Shown here: positions 1 to 12,130 of the stretch, piece after piece
Layout of the letters: the number at the start of each line of letters is the position of its first letter
Position numbering within the stretch: position 1 is the stretch's first letter
Assembly (NCBI GenBank): GCA_029531795.1
Contig: JAPEIS010000013.1
Span: forward strand, 1,240,001 to 1,304,000
From: Sclerotinia nivalis
Taxonomy: Eukaryota > Ascomycota > Leotiomycetes > Helotiales > Sclerotiniaceae
DNA length: 64,000 nucleotides
Direction: 5' to 3'
Notes under the pieces: model-generated
Databases searched by the model: none
The model's input: the letters and a program-made list of their open reading frames with translations, nothing else
What the model was told of the DNA's origin: nothing
Program-made: the position numbers and the translations under genes

Positions 1-3000
1 AGTGAGACTCGCTGTGGATTCGTGGTGTTAGTACCTATTTCCAAACTTTCTCCAGTATTTCTTAACAATTCCGCTCAAAACCCCAGAGCCGTACTGCAGC
101 GAGACTCACTTCGGAAACAATGTCATGTTGCAATTCCAAATCTATCGCTGAAGAGGAATCCAGCCCAAATAAAGCCCCTCAAATCCATAATCATCATCAC
201 ACCACCTTCTCCCCAATGCCTCGCCACAAATATTCACTCCCCCTCCCCTCCTCCCTCTTCCCCAACTCAAATATATACTCTCCCAACGCCCCAACCCCCA
301 ACTAATAATCCGTTTGGTGCAGTAAGTAGAGCGAAGACTTCCGACTTCAACTATCTACTTCTAAGAGAAAGATATTAGCCACAGGCCGCTACAGACCATG
401 CACCTGGGAGGATGATAATGACGACGTCATCCTTTTGATATTTTTGTTCTTTGATTTTATTTTATTTTTGATATTTTTTTTGAGAGGGGGAAGGGGAGGG
501 GGATGGACGTGTGGTGTGGTGGTGGTGATGGATGGGTGAGGTTGGTTGGTTGGTTGGTGTTTGGTTTTGTGTGGGTGGGTGAATTGGATGGCAATGGGAA
601 GGTTGGACGAGAAATGATTATAGTGAAGTGAAGAGTGTTGCGCCATGGGAATGATAATCTTTTCCTTGGGTAATCAATGTGTGCCCAGGTGAAATGAATC
701 GTACGTTCTCAATAGTTTTTCCTGGTGGCCCTCGTTATCTGGACCATTTGTCAACTTTACCGCTTTACTTACTTTGCAACCCCCTCCATATGCATATCAA
801 CTTGCCTATAGACGTCACTATCAGCCGTCATCTCCATTCCACATATAAAGTTACCTAGTATGCACCAATCTTTCCTTTTGCATCTACATAAACTTCAATT
901 CTAGGGAGGGTATTTCTAGCTTGGGAAGTGCATCAGGTATTGTGAAAGAGGTAGGTCGAGATACGTGCGTCCCGATTGCACGCTGCAAGGGGGAATAGGA
1001 TACGAATTGATCAGATTATATTGTATAAATTTCGAATAGTAGAACTAATAGAATTAACAATGGATTTGGATTGTATATAGTAAGTATATAAAAAGATTAA
1101 TGAAAAATAATTGTTTATTCTTAAAAAAGAAAACGAAGCCTTTTTTTATATTTAATTACGAAGGATCATGTGATCTAATGCCTATGAACTAGCTACGTAT
1201 ATGGCCCAAGTAATCCAACTTTCTCACAGTATCATGTATGATACACAGGAATTACACTCAACAACGAGAAAACCATCAAGATGGACCGAAAGAACAATCT
1301 CAAAACCTGGTTCCGTTGAGAATTACTCAAGGCCACTTACTACATGTTAATTCTATTGTTTGTATATCTGTCATTCTCCCATCAATTAGAATACTAAATA
1401 TACCACAGGAGTACTCTATTAGAGTTGCAAGTTTGCTACTCATAATCCAAGTATCCCATTTCAAGTTTTTGAAGATGAGAAGTGGATGGGAGGAAGAAAG
1501 GAAGGAAGGAAAGTAGGATGTTAAATATAGGTGATTAAATAGGTACTATTATAGTAATCCCTTACACATTTTCATCAATCATATTAGTTTTGTGTCCTTA
1601 GAAACTTTGCCAGCAATACAAAACTTGAATGAGAAAAGACTACAACAAAACTATAACATCGCAAACAATAGAACAAGGGAATGTAAAAACAATAGCGAAT
1701 CATGAAGTCAAGTAAATACTAAATGCCAGTGTAAAAGAGAGAATAGATGTGGAGGAGTCAATCTAGGGACGGACGGGAAAGAGAAGTGTATCACAGAACA
1801 TCGATGGAAGGTATCTGAATAGCCATATTCCATAGGTATCTTGCACTGCCGTCCTTGTAATACCATCTTTTATACCCCTCCCTCTCTCAAGGTCCTCCTA
1901 GAGGCCTCCAAAAACTCTCCAACACCCCTCATTCCACCATTACCACACTAAACCAACACGAACAGAGCCTACACAAACCACAAGGCTACCAGGTCTCCGA
2001 ACATGTGTACATACCAGCCACCAAGACAACTCCAACTAACCCAAACAACTTATGTCCCATCAGAACATAGCCCAACCAACCACGTTTCAGACCTCACTCC
2101 CCACCAAACCCCTAATCACCTATCTCTTTCTGGTAAACTTACGAACAATTGACCATCTGGCCGGAAGGCCATCATGAGAAACTGGTCAATGTTGCTATTA
2201 CCATACACAAATGATGTGGTGGTGACCTTTGATCGTGGTCGAAGCTGCGGTCGAGTTGGAGGCCAAGGTTAAGGTCAAGTAGGTTCAACTTGTTGGATCA
2301 ACCGGTCATTAGATTTTGTTACCAAGCCGCAATTGAGGCTAGGATCAAGAAGTTTGATTTAGACTTTGTGAGGATATAAATTCGAACAGATGGACAATAT
2401 CCCACCATTCCAACCCACGTGGAAATTTGACATCGAACACGCACATTCACACGTGCATATTAAACCTTCAACCCGATAACCAGCTCAAAAAACATCACCA
2501 AAATACCATTGCTTAATTACGAGTCCACATGCAGTATCGTGAACCCAATCCCCAAGAGGTCTGCGCCCCAAACAATATATACAACAGACTATACAGTTGA
2601 CCCAAGGTCAGAGGTCCAAGAAGATGGCAGTGCAGACTTCGGTTCATTCTCGCGTATATGATGCAGAAAACTAGACTTCACTTACAGACTTCAAAATCGA
2701 GTGTCGAGGCTTAGTTTCTACACCGTAAGTACGAGATGCACAAAGCTAAACTTAACCTGCAGACTTCGGTGTAGTGCTATATCTCGTCTCGCGCCGCTAC
2801 CCCAGAGTTTGTCTGGACTTGCTTTGCACCTCCATGGAGCTATGACTTTACTTACACTTTACTTACACTTAGATACCACACCGTGCCATGCCATAAATAT
2901 GCCGTCGCCACCATGAAAAATAGGGATGGCAAGAAAATGGATTGCTTGAACCTTTTCTGAGAGCCAAGATATTATACGGACCGCGAGTAAGAAGTTGTCC

Positions 3001-5004
3001 CCATCGACGTAGGATTCAAAGCACATGATATTGTCTTATGATGACGAAACAAAAACTTGAAGATTCCTTGTCCATGTCCCACTTCCCCTTGGAAAGGGAA
3101 AAAAATGAATTGGATTTAAGGTTTCAACGTTGTGCTCCAATTATGTTGAATGTCTGATAATCTCCGAAATGTGCGGATTGGGCGAAGGGACTAAAATCAA
3201 AGAAACCCGAATCGGAAGGGTTGGGCAGATTTCTCAAATGCTTCATGCTTCATCTTCGTTGATATGTACAAAGTATCTTTTCCGTGAAGAATGACAAAGA
3301 AATGATTAAATGTATTGGAAATTCTGAGAAATGAGGATATCCCAAAGTGGTTGAAGTTTCTCAAAGTTTAGTGAGGGAAATGCACGCCCTTGCATATCTC
3401 TTCCCAATTGAGTGTAAAGAGAAATCTTTGCCAATCATTAGTTTGGCCGGAGAAAAGTCGTGATTTCTTGAGAAAAAGGATAAGGCAGTTTTACCCTAAG
3501 GCAAGTGCTCGCGGTTCGGAAAAGTTTAATTGTGCTCCGGGTTGTGGAAGGGAGCACATTCTGGTCCTTGTACTTTGTCTCGTGCCTTTTTTTAGGCTTT
3601 TGTTCTGCGTCTATGGATATCTACCCACCTGGTAAGATTGTATTTGAATATCGGTTATAGAACTTTGGCCACGCCGCCACGGTGACACATTGTTTTCATG
3701 AAATAAAGAAAATAGAAAGAGCTCTGAGCGCACGGTATACCGTCTATAAGCTTTTGATTCAAGATTCAAGACAGCAATCAATTGCTCAGGCAGTCCAGCA
3801 TAACATGCTGCAGGTGCAGTCTCATCAATCTATTCGATGACTCGATAATATTCGTAGTGGGGATCCTGTGCTTCCTCCACGAGGGATTCTCATCCCATAG
3901 GGTACCTATGCGCGACGAACCGTAAGACACGGGGTCGGTTGTACCATATCCTTTTCGCCTCTTCATGAGTCGTTGAAACCTATGAACCGCAACGTTGAAG
4001 CCACCTAGACTGTTCAGGTCAATTTTTCAGCCGGCGTGGTTTGGTTCGAGGATGTGATATTGGCCGTTCAGATGCGGTATCGTCAACGCCATCTATCAAT
4101 CCGTGCTGTAGATGTTGATCACCTGTGAGAGAAGCAGAACGATTGTGGAGAACGCTAACAAGTACAAGTATCCGAGCGTGATATCGTGTGGAAGATCTCA
4201 TCTCGCTCATCTAAAATTTTAATCTTCTATCGTCGTATTGTGATTCGAATATTGTTTGTGCAAGGAAGTTAAAATGTGATAATAGGTGGTAATTATAAAA
4301 CGCAGCCATACACTGCCACGAGCTTACCCCTGTGGTTCTGTAATACAGTATGCAACTCTTTGGCTGCATTGTTACCTTTTACGTGTCAGGCCATAATTCG
4401 GATTGTAAAGGGAATTTAGGACCTTACCTACAAAGATGCACTCCGCAAGCACATGCAGATGAGTTTACCTAGGCACACGGAGTAGATGAGCTGTTCACTC
4501 GAGAAAGTTTTGAAGATTGAAATTGTTGGGTTGATGATTCAATGGGACGTGAGACAATGATAATTCTATCTATCCCTTCAGCAACGGTTAACTAATTGAA
4601 CGGACTTATATGTTCTAGCACCGGTATTTTATTCAATGACATGGGAAGAAAAGGAGTAAGGAAGTGAGACTTCGGATATTATAGATATCTATAGCATGAT
4701 TGGCTTAATTTAGATATCTAGAAATATCAAGTACGTACCAAGCAAAGTAAAGTAATCTGTGAATAGGGTGAAATGTATCGTCGGAGGCTTACTCCAAGGG
4801 GGCAGACCAATGGGTACATTCTTAGATGAGCCTGGGGTAAATATGTATATGAGGCCAAATATACCTACTCGGTTATCATCCATGACAGTCAGATTACAAG
4901 GAAGAAAACCATCCATGAATGCATTTCGTACCTTGATCCTACGGTACTTTCGTCTTCATCATCCTAGAAATTGTTTCGATTCATAGGTAGTATCCGATAT
5001 GATT

Positions 5005-5039
5005 TATGATTCCCTGAGAACCATACTCAGGGAATCATA
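5005..5039. repeat. Perfect 14-bp hairpin
   Basis: Two perfectly complementary arms (5005-5018 and 5026-5039, core ATTCCCTGAG / CTCAGGGAAT) flank a 7-base loop AACCATA. It lies in gene-free DNA with no obvious target-site duplication. It could be a remnant of a small mobile element, a transcript hairpin or chance; the sequence does not decide. Confidence 0.8.
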
Positions 5040-5607
5040 TCAAAGCAGAACATTCATCTGAAATCTTCTTTGTTAATAGTGAGGATAGCTAAGATGCTTG
5101 GAAAGCCCTAAAAGCAGTTGAAGCCCTAAAGTAGACATTAATACAGATACGAGTACGAATACAGGTTACAGCACAAACACAAACATAAACATACCTACCC
5201 TCCGTTCAAATTTTTATTCTTATGCTATGCATCAAACAGCGCACAAAACAGAACCGGATGCATGAAAACTTGTACCGTATTAGGTACATGATCGTTTAAC
5301 TGGTCCCTGATTTTAAAGTTCTAGTTCTAGACCGAAAGGGAAACAAAATTAGCGTACACCTTGACTCTTTTCCCCCCCCCCCTTCCTTCCCTAGTACTTA
5401 TGTCTTCATGTCATTAATTGATCTTGTGCCTGAGTTGTGGATTTGGGTTGTGGGTTAAAAAGTGGATTTAAAAAGTATCAAAAGTCAAAAATATTGGTTC
5501 ATCCCGTAACTTGAGTTTGATGCCAATGTCTGACTACCTAGAACGCTGTAAGCTAAGGGAGAACAAATACCCAAAGTAGTGAATTGAAGGAAGAATTGAG
5601 ATTTTCT

Positions 5608-5630
5608 CCGTACCGTACCGTACCGTACCG
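5608..5630. repeat. CCGTA short tandem repeat
   Basis: Four full CCGTA units plus a partial unit follow one another without interruption in intergenic DNA. Confidence 0.9.
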
Positions 5631-6857
5631 AGCTCCTGCAGTAACAGTAACTCCGCATTATAAAATTGTGGCAGTTATGAGTGCGCGTTAACGAGTACCT
5701 ACTACCTACTACCTACTTCCTGTACATATAATAATATAGATGGGAGAGGAGGCATAACTTGTATCTGTGGTATTAAGTACATGACTTATAATAGATGATT
5801 GATTTAACGAAGTTACGAATATACACGGCACAAGCAACATAAAACGAGAAACGAAACGAGGGCTGAATAGTGAGCTCAGATCAACGGGCTTTTTATTTTC
5901 TTGGGAAGGAGTTTCAAAGAACTTGATTTTTAACTCATTCATCATCCCTTGGCCCTTTACAAGCCATTTCTTCCTTTCTTACAATCTTGAATCTATTCTG
6001 GATTATTGGAATCAATCAATCAATCGGCCACAGCCAGACCAGGCCTTGTCGACCACGCACAACAAAAATCTCTAATCCAATTCATTTCCATCATCTCATC
6101 CACAATTTCATCCCATCCCTCTTTTCCCCATTACCTGCAAAAACCTTGGAGAATTAACCCTCTCGTACTCTTTGACATACTCATACATCTCCTCTCGCTC
6201 GTACACCCACACATACCAGAACCAACGAACCAACCATATCTTCTCATCTAGATTTTTATCTTCTTTCTCCCTTACTTTCGTAATTAAAAGAATTCCAATT
6301 TCAAATACCATCCGAATTTCGCAGTTACATTCCCTCCAAATTCGAATTCCCCCAATTTATCAGAAGAAAGGAAAGAAAGAAAAAAAAGAAAAGAAGACTT
6401 CGACCATTTCCATCAATTCCTCCATCTTTCGTCTTGCCTGTCTGGCTTAACGTTTTATTATTCATCCTGTTCGAATTATACGGAATATCCCCCCATACAG
6501 ATCGTACAGTAGTCACATCAAAACCAAGCAACCAAAGCAGCGCGATTTATTATATCTGAATGAACGTCATACAAGCGCAAACGGGATCCACTTTCACAAA
6601 CCAATTTTCTATTTATTAACTTGCAACAAGGAAGGACCTCGCGTGTTTGTAAACGTTCTATCGCTTCCTCACACGTAAACTCCGTCGAGATTTTCCAATT
6701 ATTGGTCATGGTCAACGCGTGCAGATACTAGATCGAAACCCCCGGAGCCCCGTGAAGGATTGGACTGGTGTTTTAAAAAGAATATTTTACATCTCAGTGC
6801 CAACCTCAGTAATATTGAGAGGGGCATATAATCTGTCTTATACATATCGATGGAAAG

Positions 6858-9200
6858 ATGGGTATGTGGCCGTTCCGTTGGAAAAGTACTCGCAGAGCGT
6901 TGCGCAGTGGGGCAAGCAAGTCTCGCTCCGAAGACTCAACCATGCACAATGCTGGCACACAGCCTGACCCTGGAACGCATGACGGATCCGAATTAAACCC
7001 TTCCTTGGTCCCAGAGAGAAGAATAAGCCGGAGGGACACTCAAAGAAGAAGAAAATCCTCGAGGGAGTCGAAAAAGTTACAGAAACCCGAAAGGCAAAGG
7101 GCTTACAGTTTTTCTCCTGGTCGAAACGATAGCATTCGCGTGCCTAGAGACGTGCATAGACCTCCTGTTCCTCCTTTACCTGCGGATGTTCGAAACGGAG
7201 AAGAAACAACAATTGGCGTTACAGGTCAACAAGGCGAGAATTTAATGGACTGCGAGAGGGTGCCAACACTATACAAAAGAGGTGCCGCGGAACTTTTAAG
7301 ACGGAAGTCGAGTAAGAAACGCAAGGAGGATCATAATAGGGAGGAGGAGCTCAAAGCAATGGTTTCTTTTATGCCCAATAGACCGGCTGTAGATGCCTCA
7401 TCTTCTGGTCGTCCCATGAAGAAGGACAGTAAGAAAATGCGCACTGGATTAAAAGGAAATTTACAAAACCTCCATTCTGATATTTCATTACCAACGGCCG
7501 AATCGATGCTTTCCTCAGTGTCCTCGAATTCCGAACGTCAAAGATCATGGAGAATATCCGCGTTGGATTCATTGGCACCTCGGCCTACAATTCGACATTC
7601 TGAAAATCCTCGATATGCGCCAGGTGTAACCGGTTTTGGTTCGGATACATCCGAATCCCAGAAAAGGCGTGTTTCGGATCGTATACACATTCCAGAAGAA
7701 GTTTTAAAAGGGAACAAGAGAATTGATGAACTCGCTGATGATCTGGATGCGCGAGAGCTACGAGAGCTCATGGAAAGAGATCAAAAGAGACAAGAAAAGA
7801 AGAAATTGGCTGAGAGGTTGAAGGCAGAGAGAAGGTTAACAAGAAAGCAAGAGAAACAAAAGGCCGATGAAGCAGCTGCGGCACGATATGGCACGCCACC
7901 GCCGGATAATATGGAGAGAGGGGTTCTTGGAAGAGAAGTAGTTGGCTTAGGGATTGGAACTTCAGCGGTTACAACATCGAGCAAAAGAAGAGGCTCAGAT
8001 ACTTGGGATACTGGCAGAGGAAAGCGACCTGCGGATGCCTTCCTCAGCGATTCTGCCGCGCACGAAACTCCATTCGCCGACGAGAACTTAACCCCTTCTT
8101 CGGAACGTTCTGAACCATTCTTGGGAACTGCGCAGGTTGGTACTATTGGCAAAGCTAACATTTCACCACCTGCTTCACCACGAGCCCACATTCGAGGACC
8201 ATCGAACATGTCACAAGTGATGAATTTGGATGAATCCAGGACTCCTTCCCCATCAAAAAAGCAGCGAATAGAAACAGAATCTGTCAAGCAGCCTGCAGAG
8301 GCCAAAACCTCTCAATCATGGACATCATTCTTCAGGCGAAATAAAAGACTCAGCAGAGCTTCTACGCCATCCTTCTCCAACACTTCGCGGGAAACAGTAC
8401 AAACTGGGCCACCACCGCATTTGGCATACACGCCAATGGTTAGACAAACGTCGAATATTCCCAAACGAACGATGTCAAAGTTTAGGGAGGACCTACCGGA
8501 ACTTCCAATCTCACCACCAGACTCTCGAGTTCAATCTCCTGAGGCTGATGTCGTACCACCGATACGAACAGATTATCCAGACAAGAGAACTAGTTTACGA
8601 AGATCCCTAGAAGAGCAAAGAAGATACGATACTCCAATCAGTGCTATGCGTTTACGAGATAGCACTCCTACTAGCGGTCACAGATCAACAGATATACCCT
8701 CACCTGAACCACTTACCCTTCTTTCACAATCCCTTGCATCAATAGATTCCGAAGGATCGTGGCTTTCGGGAAAGAAAACTTCTTCCAAACGAGGATCCGC
8801 ACAGATGACATTGGCACCATTACGGGATTCTGCAAGCTCATTACAACAGCGATACAAGGAATTATCAGAATCTTCCGAAGAGCTTGGAATCGCCGAAGAC
8901 GAATACTTTAGTCGCATTACACCAGGTCCCGAGGAGGAGAATATGATGAAGCGTCAATCTCATGGCCTTCCCATGGCTTCTAGTGATGAGGAAGATGGAG
9001 GTAGCATCAAGCAAAGCCCAATTCCGGAAGAGAAGACAAAATGGGGAGCAGTGGCAAGACATCCTACTGTGGTTCACCGTGAAAGAGCAAAATCTCGCGA
9101 GGGACTTTTGGACGAAAGTGCTGAAGGTTCTGCGAACTACCGAAGAAGTATTAGCTGTCAGGCTGAATTCGTCAACGAGGATAGCCCTGATTTTAGCTGA
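6858..9200 (+). CDS. Large disordered Ser/Arg-rich protein, function unknown
   Basis: A single uninterrupted frame encodes 780 residues starting MGMWPFRWKS. I do not recognise a catalytic domain. The protein is rich in Ser, Arg, Lys, Glu and Pro and looks largely disordered. There are several basic patches (for example RRKSSKKRKEDH near residue 150 and a GKRP patch near residue 390) and many SP/TP dipeptides, which could be nuclear targeting and proline-directed phosphorylation sites. A Lys/Glu/Arg-rich stretch around residues 285-340 is probably a helical or coiled-coil segment. The length of the open frame, its codon pattern and a pyrimidine-rich leader upstream support a real gene. The first ATG of the frame is used; the short hydrophobic-aromatic start (MWPF) is common in fungal orthologues of unknown function. 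No function is proposed. Confidence 0.85.
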   Translation: MGMWPFRWKSTRRALRSGASKSRSEDSTMHNAGTQPDPGTHDGSELNPSLVPERRISRRDTQRRRKSSRESKKLQKPERQRAYSFSPGRNDSIRVPRDVHRPPVPPLPADVRNGEETTIGVTGQQGENLMDCERVPTLYKRGAAELLRRKSSKKRKEDHNREEELKAMVSFMPNRPAVDASSSGRPMKKDSKKMRTGLKGNLQNLHSDISLPTAESMLSSVSSNSERQRSWRISALDSLAPRPTIRHSENPRYAPGVTGFGSDTSESQKRRVSDRIHIPEEVLKGNKRIDELADDLDARELRELMERDQKRQEKKKLAERLKAERRLTRKQEKQKADEAAAARYGTPPPDNMERGVLGREVVGLGIGTSAVTTSSKRRGSDTWDTGRGKRPADAFLSDSAAHETPFADENLTPSSERSEPFLGTAQVGTIGKANISPPASPRAHIRGPSNMSQVMNLDESRTPSPSKKQRIETESVKQPAEAKTSQSWTSFFRRNKRLSRASTPSFSNTSRETVQTGPPPHLAYTPMVRQTSNIPKRTMSKFREDLPELPISPPDSRVQSPEADVVPPIRTDYPDKRTSLRRSLEEQRRYDTPISAMRLRDSTPTSGHRSTDIPSPEPLTLLSQSLASIDSEGSWLSGKKTSSKRGSAQMTLAPLRDSASSLQQRYKELSESSEELGIAEDEYFSRITPGPEEENMMKRQSHGLPMASSDEEDGGSIKQSPIPEEKTKWGAVARHPTVVHRERAKSREGLLDESAEGSANYRRSISCQAEFVNEDSPDFS

Positions 9201-10078
9201 GCTACGACTGCTTGACTTGAAGCCAAGAGCTTCAGGAGATCACGAAGGACGAGTGTGAGTCATGATGGCTCATAGGGTTGAATGGTGAAAAGATGAGGAT
9301 TTTCGAGGATAATTTGACAAGACGAGACGAGCACCACCTTCTTTTAACTATTTTATTACAATGAGTTTTGTCAAAACCGACACCCACGCTCATTGCCACT
9401 TTTCTTTTGTCATTATTCACTCCTTCAACCACCATTTCCTTATAAAATGGTTCGACTCGATCCAAAAACCCAAAAAAAAGCTTCATCTCGATCATCGTCA
9501 TTATCTAAGATACCCTTATTCTATATACCAACTATCGATTCCTATCATCATTACTCACATCACTCCAGAAATCGAAAATTCATGTGTTCACGATATTTTT
9601 TTTTTTTTTCCTTTTGCTTTTTTTCCGGTTTCATAATGAATTGATATCCCCATTAGCACATAGATTTTTCTGCTTTTTTTTTGCTTTTTGATATTTTCGA
9701 ATCGATTCCCCATCATGTATCTGAAATAGGGTCCGAAAAAAAGAAATGGGGGTATTTGTTGGGGAGTGAAATGGATCGGATCTTGATAAAAATTATGATG
9801 GCGTCACTGCTTTTTTTTTTTTACAGGAACTTAGGGGATGGTTTAGGGCGAGATGGAAGGGAAGGGGAGGAAAATATGTAATGTTACTTAGCGCGAAAGG
9901 TGGGATGGAATGGAAAGGGTGGGAAAGAGAGAGTGTAGCACTCTTTGGGGACAATGGAATCAAAATATAGTATTTAGTAATAGCGAGCTATTTAGCTTCT
10001 TCATTTTTTCATTTTTCTTTCTTCTTTCTAAAACTTCTGTGGCGGAAGATGAGATGCATCCATTAGATGAGATGAGTT

Positions 10079-10113
<35 letters not shown>

Positions 10114-11425
10114 TCAGATTAGATGTGTCTAGATGTGTGGAGATGAAAGGGGAGAAAAGGAAAGATGAGATTGTGATAATATTATCTTGGTTTACCTAGG
10201 TTGGTGGTAGGTGGTAGATAAGATAGATAATGAGATTTGATCGATTGTGTTATTTATTTCTGTAGCCGTTTTGATACTCTATACTCCATACTCTGTGCGG
10301 AATCTAGAGCTTGGAATATGAATGTGGATGTGAGCTGCAGGTACAAAGATACCATGTATATCTTTTGGGTTTTCGGCTGTATATATGGGAATGTGTATAT
10401 ATGCTCATGATTGATTGCTTTTGATAGGATAGGTGGATGGATGTTGGATGTAGGTATGTTGTGGGAGTATGGGTGGGATCTTTGGTGTGTTAAATTAGGG
10501 TAGAATGTGCGTCATTGAGCATGTTGACGGTACGTATGTGGTTGGGGTTTGTACTCTTCTGTACTCCGTATGTAAGATCTTATCTCTCGGGTCTTGAAGG
10601 AGAAAAGGAGTTGTGGTGGATGGTGTGGATGGTGTGGTTGTATTGTACGGAGTATAATTATAGCTAAGCTGTTGCGATTTATGGTCTCCTGTCTTTTCTT
10701 GGGAGGTAGGGATGGGTGGCGAGTGCTTGGTTCATATGATGAATGATCATGAGAGAGGAAGAGGGAGAGGGCGTCGGAAGATTGAGAATTTCATTCGGAT
10801 CTTTCCGGTTCGTTCTCTATCACTACCTGTAACCCGTATTTCTGGGCTTGGTTGTAGAGAAAAGGGCAAAGAAAAGCTGAATAGGAGTAGTGAACGGTGA
10901 TACCGAAAAGAACTCAAATCCAAATCCAAATCTTGATAATTCCTTATTATCAAAACTAAGTCTTCTAGAATGAATCAATTTTTGGAATCAAAGGTAAAAG
11001 AATACCTCTTAACCAATCATATCATAGACAAGGATACTGCTCCGCAAAGAATTCTAGCCCAACCTTGCTTACACACCTTCGATTTCGTCATATCTAATTC
11101 TTCCATAGATTTCCACTTCTGCCTATAATATAAGGATTTTTCTTCATGAACCGATTTACCCCTCTTAGAAATCAATCAATCCTTAGCAAGCACCCGATAC
11201 GCCTCTTTTACAGCCTCACATTACATTCATCACATCATCTCACCTCACCTCACCTCACAACCAAAAAACACTACAAATACTCTTCAGATATCTTTGAAGA
11301 GTTTTCATATGTCATTCTTCATACGATCTATTCACAGATTACCAAAAGTTTCGAAAGTTCCTCACGCAAACAATCTTATTTTTCATTCAATCAATAAAAG
11401 ATCTTTCCATCAATCTATCGCAAAT
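9201..11425. other. Intergenic: 3' flank of the 780-residue gene and thioredoxin promoter
   Basis: No gene is seen. The plus strand is T/G-rich from about 9.6 to 10.7 kb, with poly-T runs near 9.60 and 9.81 kb and a GA microsatellite near 10.08 kb. From about 11.15 to 11.42 kb it turns C/A-rich (repeated CACCT units near 11.24 kb), which fits the promoter and leader of the thioredoxin gene. Confidence 0.6.
10082..10110. repeat. GA dinucleotide microsatellite
   Basis: An uninterrupted GA run of about 14 units lies in intergenic DNA. Confidence 0.9.
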
Positions 11426-12130
11426 ATGGGTGTTCACAATCTTGCAAAGTGAGTTTTATCTCCCTTTTTCTTCGATGATATACTCTTTTGCTTGGAGGTC
11501 TTTGGGATTCTTGTGATGGATATTTATATCACATCAACATGTCTACACTATCGAGTCAAAATACTTTGTCCTCGATGATGTGGGTAGGAAGTGGGGGGGG
11601 GGGGGGGGGGGGGCTTGAAGAGCTTTTTGAAAGAATTCCGTGGTAGAAACGCAAATAGATAGAAGCAAATGCTAACAAATGAATAATAGCGCGACTGAAT
11701 TCAAGTCTGCTCTCGCCGATAACAAAATCGTCGTTCTCGATGCTTTCGCAACATGGTGCGGTCCTTGCAAGGCTATCGCTCCTAGAGTCGCTAAGTACGT
11801 TGCCCTCTTCTTCCGCCATTCCATCTTTCTCCGTATTATATCCATCTATCCTTCACGTTCTTTCAAAGAGAACCCACTAGCGAATCCCATCAAGAATAAT
11901 AAATACTGACAACCCCTTCACACAGGTTCTCAGAAGACTACCCCGCTGCCCATTTCGTCAAAATCGACGTCGATGAAGTCCCAGATGTAGCACAAGAGCT
12001 TGGTATTAGAGCCATGCCTACCTTTTTGATCTTTAAGGGAGAGGAGAAGATCGCAGAGGTTGTTGGTGCTAATCCTGTTGCGTTGGAAAATGCTATTCGA
12101 AGCGCGCTGGCGGAAGCTGAGAATGCCTAA
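11426..12130 (+). CDS. trx1: Thioredoxin, 110 residues, three exons
   Basis: Spliced exons are 11426-11448, 11690-11794 and 11926-12130. The first exon codes only MGVHNLA plus two bases of the next codon. The product is a single-domain cytosolic-type thioredoxin of normal family length (110 residues) with no signal or transit peptide. The redox motif WCGPC sits in the second exon within [13 protein letters not shown], and the cis-proline loop appears as [10 protein letters not shown]. Thioredoxins reduce protein disulfides and are recharged by thioredoxin reductase and NADPH; they serve ribonucleotide reductase, methionine sulfoxide reductase, peroxiredoxins and sulfate assimilation. Intron 1 is 241 bases, ends in a clear GCTAAC branch site plus TAG, and contains a run of 21 G. 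Intron 2 is 131 bases. Phases agree across all joints. Confidence 0.95.
11593..11613 (+). repeat. Run of 21 G in thioredoxin intron 1
   Basis: Twenty-one consecutive G occur on the sense strand inside the first intron. Such tracts can form G-quadruplexes and are unstable in replication and sequencing, so the exact length may be inaccurate. Confidence 0.9.

Larger units (their letters stand above)
1..6857. other. Gene-poor left flank
   Basis: No open frame here has the length, splice pattern or composition of a real gene. The stretch holds AT-rich spacer, a C/A-rich zone near 1.9-2.1 kb, a short tandem run of CCGTA near 5.6 kb and a perfect hairpin near 5.0 kb. From about 6.0 to 6.86 kb the plus strand is strongly pyrimidine-rich, as is usual for fungal promoters and 5' leaders, so this part probably belongs to the gene starting at 6858. 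A small gene with several introns could be missed by eye. Confidence 0.6.

Noticed and set aside
22..378. Plus-strand frame of 118 codons at the left edge
   Set aside because: It is Pro/Ser-rich because of C/A-rich spacer DNA, and no splice sites or domain support it.
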